64,000 nt of DNA from Bacteroidaceae bacterium (GCA_017536695.1 JAFXGX010000013.1:57676-121675), one strand, 5' to 3'; positions 1 to 9,769 are shown, counted from the stretch's first letter. The notes: a model not told the origin generated them from the letters alone. A program made the numbers and translations.

Positions 1-714
1 GTTCTTGTCACCATAGATGCGGAATACCGAGAAATCGCCTGTGTGGCGTGGCCACATCCAGTTGTCAGTCTCGCCGCCGAACTTTCCGATTGAGTTCGGG
101 GGGGTAGCTACAAGGCGCACATCGGTGTACTTCTTGTAATATATTAGGTAGAACTTGTTACCCTCGAAGTAGGGGAGCAGCTGCGGGTACATGTACTCTT
201 TGCCTTCGATGTTGTCTGCGTTGAACAGTTCCTTACCGATGCGGCCGAGTACCTGACGGTCGAATGACTGCTCCTCGGTAATCTCGCCTTTCTTTACGCG
301 GTTGTTTACCTCATCGGTAACATCCTTTATGCTTACAACGAATGTGAAACCGATGTTCTCGCATGGGAGCTCTTCCTCGTAGCTCTGGCTCCAGAAACCG
401 TTGTGCAGGTAGTTGTGCTCAACTGTGCTCAACTGCTGGATATAACTGAAACCGCAGTGGTGGTTGGTTATCACAAGACCATTGGGCGAGATGACCTCGC
501 CTGTACAGCCGGCACCGAAGATACCAATGGCATCTTTGAGTGACGGTGCGTCGGGTGAGTAGATGCCGTCAACAGACATCGTGAGTCCCTGCTTGCGCAT
601 CTGGTCCTCCAGGTTCTGTTGGCGCATAAGCTGCAAAAGCCACATGCCCTCATCTGCCAAGAGCTGTGGAGTGAAAAGAACTGCCATGAGCAGTGTTGCA
701 AATAATTTCTTCAT
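1..714 (-). CDS. S46-family dipeptidyl-peptidase (DPP7/DPP11 type), C-terminus outside window
   Basis: Periplasmic serine peptidase that releases dipeptides from oligopeptide N-termini, a central step in amino-acid use by Bacteroidales. The first 238 residues are present. They start with a signal peptide ending near LLADEG, then the S46 hallmark GMWLL, the segment [12 protein letters not shown] followed by TNHHCGF (His85/86, catalytic His region), and the family block [17 protein letters not shown] with Asp227, which matches the catalytic Asp numbering I remember for DPP11. The catalytic Ser and the residue that separates DPP7 (hydrophobic P1) from DPP11 (Asp/Glu P1) lie beyond the window edge, so specificity cannot be assigned. 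The ATG at 714 is 28 bp after the plsC stop on the same strand, so the two may be cotranscribed. Confidence 0.93.
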   Translation of the reverse strand, partial: MKKLFATLLMAVLFTPQLLADEGMWLLQLMRQQNLEDQMRKQGLTMSVDGIYSPDAPSLKDAIGIFGAGCTGEVISPNGLVITNHHCGFSYIQQLSTVEHNYLHNGFWSQSYEEELPCENIGFTFVVSIKDVTDEVNNRVKKGEITEEQSFDRQVLGRIGKELFNADNIEGKEYMYPQLLPYFEGNKFYLIYYKKYTDVRLVATPPNSIGKFGGETDNWMWPRHTGDFSVFRIYGDKN

Positions 715-742
715 GTCTATATTTTTTGAATTTGTGTCTTAA

Positions 743-1477
743 TCATTTGTTTTTGAGAGCCGAAGCAATGGCTACGCGTGTCTCTTCCATCATGCGGTCA
801 ACATTCTCGCTGTCACGTCCCTTGCACTCCACCGGAGCGTGGAAGGTAAGTGTCACAGGTGACCAGTGCAGGCACTTGCATCCCTTTGGCAGGATGTCAT
901 ATGAACCGTCGATAGTTACAGGGATTATTGTGGCCTGTGCCATGTTCGCGATTACGAATGTTCCCTTCTTGAATCTACCCAGTTTGCCGTCCTTGCAGCG
1001 TGTGCCTTCGGGGAATATTCCCATCGATATACCGTTCTTGAGTATGTTTATGGAGTTGCGCAGCAGGTCCTTCTGTGGAGTGCTGCGGTTGACAAATATA
1101 TGGCCTGTGTCTGCACATGCCTTTCCAAGGAGAGGAATCTTGCGCAGAGTATCTTTCATAATCCATTTGAAGCGCTGCTCCACGTAACCGTACATGACAA
1201 AGATATCGAACATTCCCTGATGGTTTGCCGCGAAGATGTAGTTCTTGTCCTTCTGGACATACTTCTCCCTGTCGACAACCTTTACAGGGATGAGGAACAG
1301 CCAGCATGTGAGTTTGCACCAGATTACCGCCGGTGTATGGTCACCGTTCTTTACCTTGAGGTAGCGTCCGAATAGACTGATGCAGATTGAAGTTATTGCA
1401 ACCAGAATGATTGCTGCCCACCAGGCAAACAGTACCTGATACAACACGTAGAATGGATGTAGGATTTTTCTTAACAT
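743..1477 (-). CDS. plsC: 1-acyl-sn-glycerol-3-phosphate acyltransferase
   Basis: Inner-membrane enzyme that acylates lysophosphatidic acid to phosphatidic acid in phospholipid synthesis. The 244-residue product has one strong N-terminal membrane segment (LFAWWAAIILVAITSICISLF), the acyltransferase motif NHQGMFD (HX4D, acceptor His and Asp) and the glycerol-phosphate binding motif FPEGTR. I chose the ATG at 1477 because homologues begin close to the membrane segment; an in-frame start at 1528 would add 17 unconserved residues. A good -7 element lies about 115 bp upstream. The family also includes lyso-ornithine-lipid acyltransferases, so the exact acceptor is inferred. Confidence 0.88.
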   Translation of the reverse strand: MLRKILHPFYVLYQVLFAWWAAIILVAITSICISLFGRYLKVKNGDHTPAVIWCKLTCWLFLIPVKVVDREKYVQKDKNYIFAANHQGMFDIFVMYGYVEQRFKWIMKDTLRKIPLLGKACADTGHIFVNRSTPQKDLLRNSINILKNGISMGIFPEGTRCKDGKLGRFKKGTFVIANMAQATIIPVTIDGSYDILPKGCKCLHWSPVTLTFHAPVECKGRDSENVDRMMEETRVAIASALKNK

Positions 1478-1592
1478 ACTGTAATTCTTTTTGATGTTGG
1501 TTATATGCTGTGATATAGCTGAGGACAAGCGGGATATATGAAGTTCGCTTCAGATATATCACGCGGGTGTATCCTATTTTCGCGCTTTAGCG

Positions 1593-1600
1593 CAAAGATA
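1593..1600 (-). promoter_or_regulatory. -7 element of plsC promoter
   Basis: Read on the minus strand this is TATCTTTG, a perfect match to the Bacteroides-type TAnnTTTG element. It lies between the methionine synthase activation gene and plsC. No clear TTTG element sits at the expected 19-20 bp upstream, so only the -7 box is claimed. Confidence 0.55.
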
Positions 1601-1643
1601 GTGTTTTTCCGAATTTTAACACTCCTTTTGTGTCAAAAACTTA

Positions 1644-2456
1644 TTATGCTTCACGTACGTTGCGCGAAAGGAACCTCCTTATCTCCTCTTCCGGCATTCC
1701 ACGGCGTTCGGAATAATCATGCAACTGTTCATCGCTTATCTCCCCAATGGCGAAGTATCGGGCTGCCGGGTGTGATAGCATCATTCCGCATACCGATGAA
1801 TGCGGGAACATAGCTCCGTTGGGTGTCAGTTCTATGCCGATATCCTTCACTCTAAGAATGGAGTCGATGATGAATATCACACTCTGGTCGGGCAGTGATG
1901 GGTAGCCGATGGCGGGGCGTATTCCCTGATACTCCTCGCGGTTAAGCTCCTCCACCGTCAGCTGCTCAGTGGGCGCATAGCCCCAGAACTCCTTTTGGGT
2001 GCGTACGCTGCGGTGCATGAGTGAGGCTGTGGCCTCGGCAAGGCGGTCGGCCAGTATACGTGCTATGATGTTCTTGTAGTCATCATTGCGGTATTCATCG
2101 CCGAAACCATTGTCGACGGTGGTGGCGAAAAGGGCAATCCTGTCGCCTCTTGGCGATATGAAGTCACTGAGGCACAGATTGGGCTTGCCTGCGATGCTGT
2201 GCTGCTGACGTAGGAGCGGTAGAGTAGTCCCTTCGATGATGATGTTGTCTTCGCAGCCTATGGCATCGCACAGCGCAAAGAGAGCATGGGTGCTGTATCT
2301 GCCTTCTGCCTCCAGCAGAATATTCTTGGCATCACGTATCAGTTCCTCGGCTGTACCTTTGTCGCCGTTCCCAATCCCCCATGCATGCAGAAAGTAGCTC
2401 CAGTCAATGTATGGGGTAACCTCTTTTATTTCATAGTGGAAAATGCTCCTTTTCAT
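1644..2456 (-). CDS. Stand-alone cobalamin-dependent methionine synthase activation domain protein
   Basis: The 270-residue protein corresponds to the C-terminal reactivation domain of MetH (Met_synt_B12), which uses S-adenosylmethionine to remethylate inactive cob(II)alamin. The C-terminal half shows the family's SAM-binding block RPAIGYPSLPDQS, then IGIELTPNGAMFPHSSVCG and the terminal SHPAARYFAIG. No homocysteine-, folate- or cobalamin-binding domain is present, so this is a separate polypeptide rather than the end of MetH. It overlaps the pyrC stop by 4 bp (ATGA), so it is translationally coupled to dihydroorotase. In Bacteroidota such split partners are common; that it serves MetH in trans is inference. 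Confidence 0.85.
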   Translation of the reverse strand: MKRSIFHYEIKEVTPYIDWSYFLHAWGIGNGDKGTAEELIRDAKNILLEAEGRYSTHALFALCDAIGCEDNIIIEGTTLPLLRQQHSIAGKPNLCLSDFISPRGDRIALFATTVDNGFGDEYRNDDYKNIIARILADRLAEATASLMHRSVRTQKEFWGYAPTEQLTVEELNREEYQGIRPAIGYPSLPDQSVIFIIDSILRVKDIGIELTPNGAMFPHSSVCGMMLSHPAARYFAIGEISDEQLHDYSERRGMPEEEIRRFLSRNVREA

Positions 2457-3790
2457 CGGTTGAATTTCAGTGCTTTTCCGCGGGCATCCTCATTTATTCT
2501 GCCATTCTTGTATACGCACTGGCCGTTTACCCATGTCTGTTCTACAGCCCAGTTGAATCTCTCGCCTTCGAACGGGCTCCACCCGCATTTGCTTATGATG
2601 CAGTCGGCTGTTATGGTGTGAGGCGCGTCGGGGTTCAGCAGGACAAAGTCGGCATGATAGCCTTTCTCAATGAAACCTCGTCTGTCGATATTGAAAATCC
2701 GTGCCGGAGCATGACACATCTTCTCGACCAGTGTCTCGATTGTGAATACACCCTCATTGGCAAGCTTGAGCATCGCAAGTAATGAGAACTGTATGCTTGG
2801 CATTCCCGATGCGGCTTTCAGCGCTCCGCCAATCTTGTCCTTTGGCAAATGAGGTGCATGGTCTGTGCCGATAAGGTCTATGCGTCCGTCGGCAACAGCC
2901 TGACGCAGCGCTTCGCGCTCTTCTTCTCCTTTGATTGCAGGGTTGCATTTTATCCTTGTACCCAGTCGTGCATAGTCCTTGTCGCAGAATGTGAGGTGCG
3001 CGGGGGTTGCCTCGGCTGTTATGTAGCTGTCGCCGAGCAGCTGCAGCTCGCGTGCTGTGCTTATGTGCATCACGTGCAGTTGTGTTCCGAACTTGCGCGC
3101 CAGTTCAACGGCGCACTTCGTGCTTTCGTAGCATGCCTCAGCGCTGCGTATGAGCGGGTGGTATTTCACGTCAGGGTCTTCGCCTGCCTCTTCTTTTATG
3201 CGCTTGCTGTTCTCGGCAATTATACTGCTCTCCTCGCAGTGTACGGCCACCGGCAGGCCCAACTGCTTTGCAGTGCTGAAGATTTTTTCAAGCTGCTCGC
3301 GCTTGTCGACGAGCATGTTGCCGGTACTTGAACCCATAAACAGCTTAATGCCACATGTTTTCTGCGGGTTGAGCTTTTCAAAGTCAGCGACATTGTTGTT
3401 TGTCGCACCGAAGAAGAATGAGTAGTTGATGAGGCTATCCTTTGCTGCAATGGCATATTTCTCCTTGAGCGCCTCCAGTGTGGTTGTCTGCGGAACGGTG
3501 TTGGGCATTTCCATGAATGATGTCACTCCTCCGGCAGCAGCCGCGCGGCTTTCCGTGGCAATTGTCGCCTTATCGGTGAGTCCCGGCTCGCGGAAGTGTA
3601 CGTGGTCATCAATCACTCCGGGGATAAGAAACAGTCCCGTGGCCTCGATTATCTCATCGCACTCTGCGCGAGGCAGCTCGTTGTTGCGGAGTATCTCTAC
3701 AATCTTGCCGTTGTTCACTACTATCGAGCCCTGGAACTGCTCGCCGTTGTTCACTATTATGGGGTTGCTGATAAGTGTGCGCATGGTCAT
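2453..3790 (-). CDS. pyrC: Dihydroorotase
   Basis: Amidohydrolase that interconverts carbamoyl-aspartate and dihydroorotate in pyrimidine synthesis. The 445 residues contain the metal-binding DHVHFREPG (His63, His65), the likely carbamylated-lysine block KLFMGSSTGNM, further metal ligands in AVHCEE and HVMHIS, and the catalytic Asp motif GTDHAPH. The DHVHFREPG form points to the type I/PyrC-like class. The start may be the ATG at 3790 or the second ATG at 3784. The region upstream overlaps the terminator of the HIT gene and holds a possible -7 element (TATATTCG at 3885-3892). The 3' end overlaps the methionine synthase activation gene by 4 bp. Confidence 0.93.
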   Translation of the reverse strand: MTMRTLISNPIIVNNGEQFQGSIVVNNGKIVEILRNNELPRAECDEIIEATGLFLIPGVIDDHVHFREPGLTDKATIATESRAAAAGGVTSFMEMPNTVPQTTTLEALKEKYAIAAKDSLINYSFFFGATNNNVADFEKLNPQKTCGIKLFMGSSTGNMLVDKREQLEKIFSTAKQLGLPVAVHCEESSIIAENSKRIKEEAGEDPDVKYHPLIRSAEACYESTKCAVELARKFGTQLHVMHISTARELQLLGDSYITAEATPAHLTFCDKDYARLGTRIKCNPAIKGEEEREALRQAVADGRIDLIGTDHAPHLPKDKIGGALKAASGMPSIQFSLLAMLKLANEGVFTIETLVEKMCHAPARIFNIDRRGFIEKGYHADFVLLNPDAPHTITADCIISKCGWSPFEGERFNWAVEQTWVNGQCVYKNGRINEDARGKALKFNR

Positions 3791-3891
3791 TTGTCTGTTT
3801 TGTTGGAACGATAAGCTTGTATTCTTGTCATTTTGAACGCAGTTAAAAATCTCTGTGCTTAAATTGACCGTTTCTTTGTTTCTGCGAATAT

Positions 3892-3923
3892 ATAAAAAAA
3901 GAGATTGCGGTTAAGCAATCTCT
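3892..3923 (-). terminator. Rho-independent terminator after HIT gene
   Basis: On the minus strand a 9-bp perfect stem (AGAGATTGC / GCAATCTCT) with a 6-nt loop is followed by a run of seven Ts. The stem includes the last codons and the stop codon of the HIT gene. Confidence 0.85.
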
Positions 3924-4306
3924 CTGTTTATTTTCTCGGCAACCTCGGCGAACTCCTCGGGAGTGAGCTTCAACTTTGGGTTGGTAAAGAGCATGTCCCT
4001 TTCGCTCTGCATGGGCACTAAATGTATGTGCGCGTGGGGAACTTCGAGCCCCAACACCGCCTGGCCTACCTTTACGCAGGGGAATGCGCGTTTGATGCCC
4101 TCGGCTACCTTCTTTGCGAATACCTGCATCGCTCCAATCTCCTCATCGGTAAGGTCGAAGAAGTAGTCTACCTCGCGCTTTGGGATTACAAGTGTGTGAC
4201 CCTTTGCAAGGGGGTTGATGTCGAGGAATGCGTAGAACTGCTCATCCTCGGCCACCTTGTAGCTTGGAATCTCGCCTGCTACTATCTTGCTGAATATTGT
4301 TGCCAT
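3911..4306 (-). CDS. HIT-family (histidine triad) nucleotide hydrolase
   Basis: Small 131-residue cytosolic protein of the HINT branch of the histidine-triad superfamily, whose members hydrolyse purine nucleoside phosphoramidates and related compounds. The triad HAHIHLVP is at residues 91-98, with His93 as the expected nucleophile; the N-terminal part shows the typical FLDINPLAKGHTLVIPK. It lies 20 bp downstream of greA, so the two are probably cotranscribed from the greA promoter. The physiological substrate cannot be deduced. Confidence 0.93.
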   Translation of the reverse strand: MATIFSKIVAGEIPSYKVAEDEQFYAFLDINPLAKGHTLVIPKREVDYFFDLTDEEIGAMQVFAKKVAEGIKRAFPCVKVGQAVLGLEVPHAHIHLVPMQSERDMLFTNPKLKLTPEEFAEVAEKINREIA

Positions 4307-4326
4307 AGTTCTTAATCCCTAAAATA

Positions 4327-4788
4327 TCAGAATGAAATGCTTGTAATCTCAAGATAGAGCTTGCCCTGTGGTACGGTAATCTCGGCAATGTCACCTACCT
4401 TCTTGCCAAGGAGACCCTTTGCAATAGGTGTGTTGATTGAAATCTTTGCCTCGCGCAGGTTCGCTTCACTCTCGGGAACGATTGAGTACTGCATTGTCGC
4501 GCCTGTCTTTGTGTTCTTGAGGCCAACCTTTGTGAGTACCTGCACGGTGTCGGTGTTCAACTTTGAGGTGTCAATGATTTTTGCATCGGCAATAATCATC
4601 TTCAACTCGTTAATACGCATCTCGAGCATACCCTGGGCCTCCTTCGCTGCATCGTATTCGGCATTCTCTGACAGGTCGCCCTTGTCGCGTGCCTCGGCAA
4701 TCTGGCGAACCACTTCGGGACGCTTTGCCTCCAGTTCCTTTAAATCGGCCAACAATTTCTTGTAGCCCTCTTCTGACATATAACTCAT
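4327..4788 (-). CDS. greA: Transcription elongation factor GreA
   Basis: Rescues backtracked RNA polymerase by stimulating transcript cleavage. The 153 residues show the N-terminal coiled coil with the conserved tip block RDKGDLSENAEYDAAKEAQG (acidic residues that reach the polymerase active site), followed by the C-terminal FKBP-like domain ending in ITVPQGKLYLEI. The ATG at 4788 is preceded 4 nt upstream by AAGGAGA, an unusually good Shine-Dalgarno for this phylum, which decides the start over the longer open frame from 4923. Confidence 0.96.
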   Translation of the reverse strand: MSYMSEEGYKKLLADLKELEAKRPEVVRQIAEARDKGDLSENAEYDAAKEAQGMLEMRINELKMIIADAKIIDTSKLNTDTVQVLTKVGLKNTKTGATMQYSIVPESEANLREAKISINTPIAKGLLGKKVGDIAEITVPQGKLYLEITSISF

Positions 4789-4868
4789 GATTCTCCTTAT
4801 TTTAAAAAACAGTAAAACAAAGGATTCCAACACTAGTGCTGGAACCCAATTTCCCTCTTTATGTGTTG

Positions 4869-4900
4869 CAAAGGTAGCCCCTTTAAATTTAAAAACCAAA
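4869..4900 (-). promoter_or_regulatory. greA promoter, consensus Bacteroides type
   Basis: On the minus strand TTTG (4900-4897), a 20-bp spacer and TACCTTTG (4876-4869) give a full match to the TTTG/TAnnTTTG pattern. Transcription should start near 4862, giving a leader of about 75 nt. Confidence 0.75.
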
Positions 4901-4964
4901 TTAAAATTGTGAAATTTTATCAATTAGGGGCTCTTTGTCTATGCACTGCTGTGCAATGGAGCTG

Positions 4965-6158
4965 CTATTCCTTGAGCAGTCGGGCAATCTCCTTTGATAT
5001 ATCTTCAATCTGCATGTCGCGCATGACAATCTCGCCGTTTCTGTTTACCAGATAGTATGTCGGGATGTTCTGCACATTGAACCTGGCAAGATATGGCGAC
5101 TCCGAGCCTCTGCCGTCACGTACGCATGTCCATGGCAGTCCGAGTGCCTCCTGCTGCCAGAAATGCTCGCGGCTGTCGAGTGATACCTGATAAATCTCAA
5201 GTCCCTTCTTGTTGTACTTGTCATACAGCTCGCGAAGGTCTATGTTGCGCATCTTCAGCTTTGAGTACTCGTAGAGAGTGAAGTCCAGAATAACGACTTT
5301 CCCCTTCAGTGATGACAATCTTATGCTGTCTCCGTCGCGATTGGGGAGAGATATCTCGAAAATGTTACTTGTGCTTGCTGTGTTGGCCATAGCCTCGAAC
5401 TTCTCGACATCCTGTATGTTTATGGGGCGGGTTGCCTTCATGCCCTCCTCGGCGATATCGCATAAATGCTTTGTTCTCTGAGCACCGGGGAATTTTAGCT
5501 TCATGCTTGTCGCTACTGCTGCATAGCATTTGCTGTCGGCTCTTTCGGCCAGTGGCTTGAAGATGGGCTCGCCCTTAATTGTCAGCCACAATGTGAAGTA
5601 GGCACTTGCTGTGTAGGGTGCAGGGATAATGTACTGCTTTGCCATGTTCTCCTTGAACTCCTTGAGCAGCGCGGCTTTCCTTGACAGGAACGATGCGTCG
5701 GGCTTCATGCCGGCAATCTGCTTCTCCAGTGCTCTTGTCAGCTCCGCCATCTCCTTGATTTTTTCACTTTCTGGGCTATTACCGAAGGTGTGGCCGGTGA
5801 AGTCATCGGCATCGGCTGTCAGGGTAATGGTCTCGGTAGAATCAATAGCTATTACTGCTGGTGTACCGTTCCTGAACCCGACAACATAGAACTCGAATGT
5901 CTCTGGCTTGGGCTGTTTGAACTCGAACTTCCCGTCATTGCCAATCTTTGTCGAATCGAGGATTAATGTTCCGCCAAGAGACTCATTGGCCAAATATAGG
6001 ACTTTCCCCTCGGCGTTGCTGATGGTGCCGTTTATGGTAAAGCATGGCCCACTGGTATTGTCGTTGTTCCCCTCGTTGCTGCCGCATGCCGATAAGAAGA
6101 ACATTATAACCGCTGCTGCAAGAACTGAAAAAAGTGATTTTGTGTGTAATGTTTTCAT
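4965..6158 (-). CDS. DUF4369/TlpA-like thioredoxin-fold lipoprotein without CXXC
   Basis: 397-residue exported lipoprotein: signal peptide with lipobox LSAC (Cys25), a DUF4369-like beta domain (FTINGTISNAEGKVLYL...), a helical middle, and a C-terminal TlpA/AhpC-type thioredoxin fold (SLKGKVVILDF ... NIPTYYLVNRNGEIV). The redox motif that normally follows ILDF as WASWCGPC is replaced by TLYEYSKLK, so there is no CXXC and the protein should not act as a thiol oxidoreductase. The cis-Pro loop (NIPTYY) is kept. The start is the ATG at 6158; the frame stays open upstream without conserved sequence. A -7 element, TATCTTTG, is at 6251-6244. Role unknown. Confidence 0.85.
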   Translation of the reverse strand: MKTLHTKSLFSVLAAAVIMFFLSACGSNEGNNDNTSGPCFTINGTISNAEGKVLYLANESLGGTLILDSTKIGNDGKFEFKQPKPETFEFYVVGFRNGTPAVIAIDSTETITLTADADDFTGHTFGNSPESEKIKEMAELTRALEKQIAGMKPDASFLSRKAALLKEFKENMAKQYIIPAPYTASAYFTLWLTIKGEPIFKPLAERADSKCYAAVATSMKLKFPGAQRTKHLCDIAEEGMKATRPINIQDVEKFEAMANTASTSNIFEISLPNRDGDSIRLSSLKGKVVILDFTLYEYSKLKMRNIDLRELYDKYNKKGLEIYQVSLDSREHFWQQEALGLPWTCVRDGRGSESPYLARFNVQNIPTYYLVNRNGEIVMRDMQIEDISKEIARLLKE

Positions 6159-6243
6159 AATGATAAAAATGTATGTGCGCTCAATTTTGCAACTTGTTTT
6201 GGCATTACGCAACAAGCGTAGCCTATTTCCGCGCATTCTTGTG

Positions 6244-6251
6244 CAAAGATA
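6244..6251 (-). promoter_or_regulatory. -7 element of the TlpA-like gene
   Basis: TATCTTTG on the minus strand, about 85 bp before the start codon and divergent from the pnp promoter. No convincing -33 box. Confidence 0.5.
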
Positions 6252-6357
6252 GTGCAAACGGGTGGAACATAAATGAAAAAATTCATCTTTCTTGGCCGGT
6301 GTCGCCTGTTTTCGCGAAAAATTCAGCACGAAAATGAATATAATGTGGAAAAATGTA

Positions 6358-6365
6358 TATCTTTG
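6358..6365 (+). promoter_or_regulatory. -7 element of pnp promoter
   Basis: TATCTTTG, a perfect TAnnTTTG match, 40 bp before the pnp ATG. The -33 region reads TGTGG, a weak match. Confidence 0.6.
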
Positions 6366-6405
6366 CAAGAATTAGATAAAATTTTTATTAAAAGAAGATA
6401 ATAAG

Positions 6406-8583
6406 ATGAATGTTGTTACAAAAAATGTGGCTTTGCCCGATGGTCGCGTGATTACCATTGAGACAGGCAAGTTGGCCAAGCAGGCCGACGGTTCTGTCAT
6501 GTTGCGCCTCGGCAATACGATGTTGCTTGCCACAGTCTGCGCAGCGAAGGATGCTGTGCCAGGCACCGATTTTATGCCTTTACAGGTAGAGTACAAAGAG
6601 AAATATGCGTCATTCGGCCGTTTCCCCGGTGGTTTCACAAAGCGCGAGGGTAAGGCTTCGGACTATGAGATTCTGACTTGCCGTCTGGTTGACCGTGCTC
6701 TTCGTCCTCTCTTCCCAGATAACTACCATGCAGAGGTCTATGTAAACATAGTGCTTTTCTCTGCTGACGGCGTTGACATGCCTGATGCTCTTGCGGGTCT
6801 TGCAGCTTCTGCAGCTCTTGCTGTTTCTGACATTCCTTTCGGTGGCCCGATTTCTGAGGTACGTGTCGCACGTATCGGTGGCGAGTTCGTGGTTAACCCC
6901 ACATTCGCACAGCTCGAGGAGGCCGATATGGACATCATGGTTGCCGCTACATACGACAACATAATGATGGTCGAGGGCGAGATGAAAGAGGTTTCGGAGA
7001 GCGACCTGCTCGAGGCTATGAAGGTTGCTCATGAGGCAATCAAGGTACATTGCAAGGCTCAGATGGAGCTTATGGAAGAGGTCGGCTCTACCGTTAAGCG
7101 TGAGTATTGCCACGAGGTTAACGATGAGGAGCTCCGTGCTCAGGTTCACGAGGCATGCTATGCGAAGGCATACGCTGTTGCTGCAAGCGGCAACAACGAC
7201 AAGCATGGCCGTGGCGAGGCTTTCGAGGCTATCAAGGAGGAGTTCAAGGCCCAGTTTACCGAGGAGGAACTTGAGGAGAAGGGCGCTCTCATCGACCGCT
7301 ACTATCACGATGTAGAGAAAGAGGCTATGCGTCGTTGTATCCTTGATGAGGGTAAGCGTCTCGACGGCCGCAAGACAACTGAGATTCGCCCAATCTGGTG
7401 CGAGGCCGGCTATCTGCCCGGTCCTCACGGTTCAGCAGTCTTCACACGTGGCGAGACACAGTCACTGACAACCGTTACTCTCGGTACAAAGCGTGACGAG
7501 AAGATTATCGACGATGTTATGAACCAGGGTACAGAGCGTTTCCTGCTTCACTATAACTTCCCTCCATTCTCAACAGGCGAGGCTCGTCCACAGCGTGGCG
7601 TAGGCCGTCGTGAGATTGGTCACGGTAACCTTGCTTGCCGTGCGTTGAAGAACATGATTCCTGCAGACTATCCATACTGCGTACGCGTAGTTTCAGATAT
7701 CCTCGAGTCAAACGGCTCTTCTTCAATGGCTACTGTATGTGCCGGTACACTTGCACTCATGGATGCCGGTGTGAAGATTAAAAAGCCGGTATCAGGTATC
7801 GCAATGGGTCTTATCAAGAATGCTGGCGAGGAGAAATATGCTGTCCTCAGCGATATCCTCGGCGATGAGGACCACTTGGGTGACATGGACTTCAAGGTAA
7901 CTGGTACCGTCGACGGTATTACTGCCACACAGATGGATATCAAGGTTGACGGTCTTTCATACGAAATTCTTGAGAAGGCACTCAACCAGGCACGCGAGGG
8001 CCGTATGCACATCCTCGGCAAGATTACCGAGTGCATTGCAGAGCCACGTGCAGAGCTCAAACCACATGCTCCACGCATTGAGACAATGCGCATTCCCAAG
8101 GAGTTCATCGGTGCTGTCATCGGCCCGGGCGGAAAGATTATCCAGGGTATGCAGGAGGAGACAGGCGCTACAATCTCTATCGAGGAGGTTGACGGTGAGG
8201 GTATCATCGAGATTGCAGCAAACAACGGAAATGCAATCAATGAGGCTATCGCTAAGATTCGCGCTATCGTTGCTATCCCCGAGGCAGGAGAGGTTTACGA
8301 GGGTACAGTACGCAGCGTGATGCCTTATGGTGCTTTTGTTGAGTTCATGCCTGGCAAGGATGGTCTGTTGCACATTTCCGAGATTGACTGGAAACGTTTC
8401 GAGACAATGGAGGAGACCGGCATCAACGAGGGTGACAAGCTCCAGGTCAAGCTTGTTGAGATTGACCCCAAGACAGGTAAGTTCAAGCTCTCTCGCAAGG
8501 TTCTCCTTGAGAAACCCGAGGGTTACGAGGAGCGTGAGCGTCGTCCACGTCGCGAGCCACGCCGTCCACGTGGAAACGAGTAA
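6406..8583 (+). CDS. pnp: Polyribonucleotide nucleotidyltransferase (PNPase)
   Basis: Phosphorolytic 3'-5' exoribonuclease of the RNA degradation machinery. The 725 residues show the full order: first RNase PH domain (about 13-145), all-helical linker, second RNase PH domain (about 325-460, with [18 protein letters not shown]), KH domain (about 560-620, IGPGGKIIQ) and S1 domain (about 627-700, [15 protein letters not shown]). The C-terminus is a basic Arg/Pro-rich tail ([11 protein letters not shown]) that may add RNA affinity. Single-gene unit with its own promoter and terminator. Confidence 0.98.
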   Translation: MNVVTKNVALPDGRVITIETGKLAKQADGSVMLRLGNTMLLATVCAAKDAVPGTDFMPLQVEYKEKYASFGRFPGGFTKREGKASDYEILTCRLVDRALRPLFPDNYHAEVYVNIVLFSADGVDMPDALAGLAASAALAVSDIPFGGPISEVRVARIGGEFVVNPTFAQLEEADMDIMVAATYDNIMMVEGEMKEVSESDLLEAMKVAHEAIKVHCKAQMELMEEVGSTVKREYCHEVNDEELRAQVHEACYAKAYAVAASGNNDKHGRGEAFEAIKEEFKAQFTEEELEEKGALIDRYYHDVEKEAMRRCILDEGKRLDGRKTTEIRPIWCEAGYLPGPHGSAVFTRGETQSLTTVTLGTKRDEKIIDDVMNQGTERFLLHYNFPPFSTGEARPQRGVGRREIGHGNLACRALKNMIPADYPYCVRVVSDILESNGSSSMATVCAGTLALMDAGVKIKKPVSGIAMGLIKNAGEEKYAVLSDILGDEDHLGDMDFKVTGTVDGITATQMDIKVDGLSYEILEKALNQAREGRMHILGKITECIAEPRAELKPHAPRIETMRIPKEFIGAVIGPGGKIIQGMQEETGATISIEEVDGEGIIEIAANNGNAINEAIAKIRAIVAIPEAGEVYEGTVRSVMPYGAFVEFMPGKDGLLHISEIDWKRFETMEETGINEGDKLQVKLVEIDPKTGKFKLSRKVLLEKPEGYEERERRPRREPRRPRGNE

Positions 8584-8596
8584 TTTATCATAATGA

Positions 8597-8624
8597 GGAG
8601 CCGCATGCTTGCGGCTCCTTTTTT
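8597..8624 (+). terminator. Rho-independent terminator of pnp
   Basis: 9-bp GC-rich stem (GGAGCCGCA / TGCGGCTCC) with loop TGCT, followed by six Ts. Confidence 0.92.
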
Positions 8625-8714
8625 ATTTATTTTATTTAACCAAAAAACAGTTCTATTGTAGCAACAGGAAAATACAATTTTATATATCTTCGCACTGTCT
8701 AAAAATATAATAAT

Positions 8715-9614
8715 ATGAAAAAGATCAGAGCAGCCATCGTTGGTTATGGCAATATAGGAAAATATACGCTGCAGGCGCTTAAGGCTGCCCCCGATTTCGA
8801 GGTGGCTGGTGTTGTCCGCCGTTCGGGTGCCGAAAACCTTCCTGCAGAACTTGAGGGTTATAATGTTGTCAAGGATATCCGCGAGCTTGGGGATGTTGAT
8901 GTGGCAATCCTCTCTACACCTACCCGCAGTGTCGAGAAGTATGCCAAGGATATTCTTGCGTTAGGTATAAATACTGTCGACAGTTTCGATATCCACTCGA
9001 AGATTCTTGACCTTCGCCGTTCATTGGGTGAGAGTGCCGAGGCTGGCAATGCCGTCTCAATCATCTCGGCAGGCTGGGACCCGGGAAGCGACTCTGTCGT
9101 GCGCACTCTTCTTGAGGCAATAGCTCCCAAAGGTATTACATACACTAACTTCGGTCCGGGAATGAGCATGGGACACACTGTTGCGGTAAAGGCAATAGAG
9201 GGTGTTAAGGCAGCTCTTTCAATGACAATCCCTGTCGGTACTGGCATACACCGTCGTATGGTGTACATTGAGCTTGAGGAGGGCTATGACTTCGGTCAGG
9301 TATCAGCTGCAATAAAGGCCGACCCTTATTTTGTCAATGATGAGACTCATGTGAAACAGGTTCCATGTGTGGATGATTTGCTTGACATGGGTCATGGTGT
9401 GAACCTTACACGCAAGGGCGTATCGGGTGTCACACAGAACCAGCTTTTCGAGTTCAACATGAGAATAAATAATCCTGCGCTCACAGCCCAGGTGCTTGTT
9501 TGTTGTGCGCGTGCTACCATGCGCCAGCGTCCAGGTTGTTATACTATGATTGAGATTCCGATTATCGACCTTCTCTACGGCGACAGGGAACAGCATATTG
9601 CTCATCTAGTATAA
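8715..9614 (+). CDS. ddh: meso-diaminopimelate D-dehydrogenase
   Basis: NADPH-dependent enzyme that makes meso-diaminopimelate from tetrahydrodipicolinate in one step, for lysine and peptidoglycan. The 299 residues begin with a Rossmann nucleotide-binding motif ([17 protein letters not shown]) and continue with family blocks [29 protein letters not shown] and [21 protein letters not shown]. The length is typical. It is a single-gene unit; a weak promoter-like TATCTTCG sits at 8685-8692. Confidence 0.95.
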   Translation: MKKIRAAIVGYGNIGKYTLQALKAAPDFEVAGVVRRSGAENLPAELEGYNVVKDIRELGDVDVAILSTPTRSVEKYAKDILALGINTVDSFDIHSKILDLRRSLGESAEAGNAVSIISAGWDPGSDSVVRTLLEAIAPKGITYTNFGPGMSMGHTVAVKAIEGVKAALSMTIPVGTGIHRRMVYIELEEGYDFGQVSAAIKADPYFVNDETHVKQVPCVDDLLDMGHGVNLTRKGVSGVTQNQLFEFNMRINNPALTAQVLVCCARATMRQRPGCYTMIEIPIIDLLYGDREQHIAHLV

Positions 9615-9681
9615 GTTATATAATAAGTACGCGCGCATGCGCTTGCGGGAGAGGGTGTAATGCTCTTTCGCCATGATAGTT

Positions 9682-9729
9682 AAAAACGGAAATGAACAGC
9701 CTTGGCGGGCTGTAAGTTCCCGTTTTTTT
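9682..9729 (+). terminator. Terminator of ddh
   Basis: Long imperfect hairpin: AAAACGG..GAACAGCC pairs with GGGCTGT..GTTCCCGTTTT around a short loop, followed by a T run. Confidence 0.75.
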
Positions 9730-9731
9730 AT

Positions 9732-9739
9732 TATCTTCG
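9732..9739 (+). promoter_or_regulatory. -7-like element of symporter gene
   Basis: TATCTTCG immediately after the ddh terminator and 31 bp before the symporter ATG; one mismatch to TAnnTTTG. Confidence 0.4.
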
Positions 9740-9769
9740 CGCTCTACTTGAATATATACGGATAATCTT

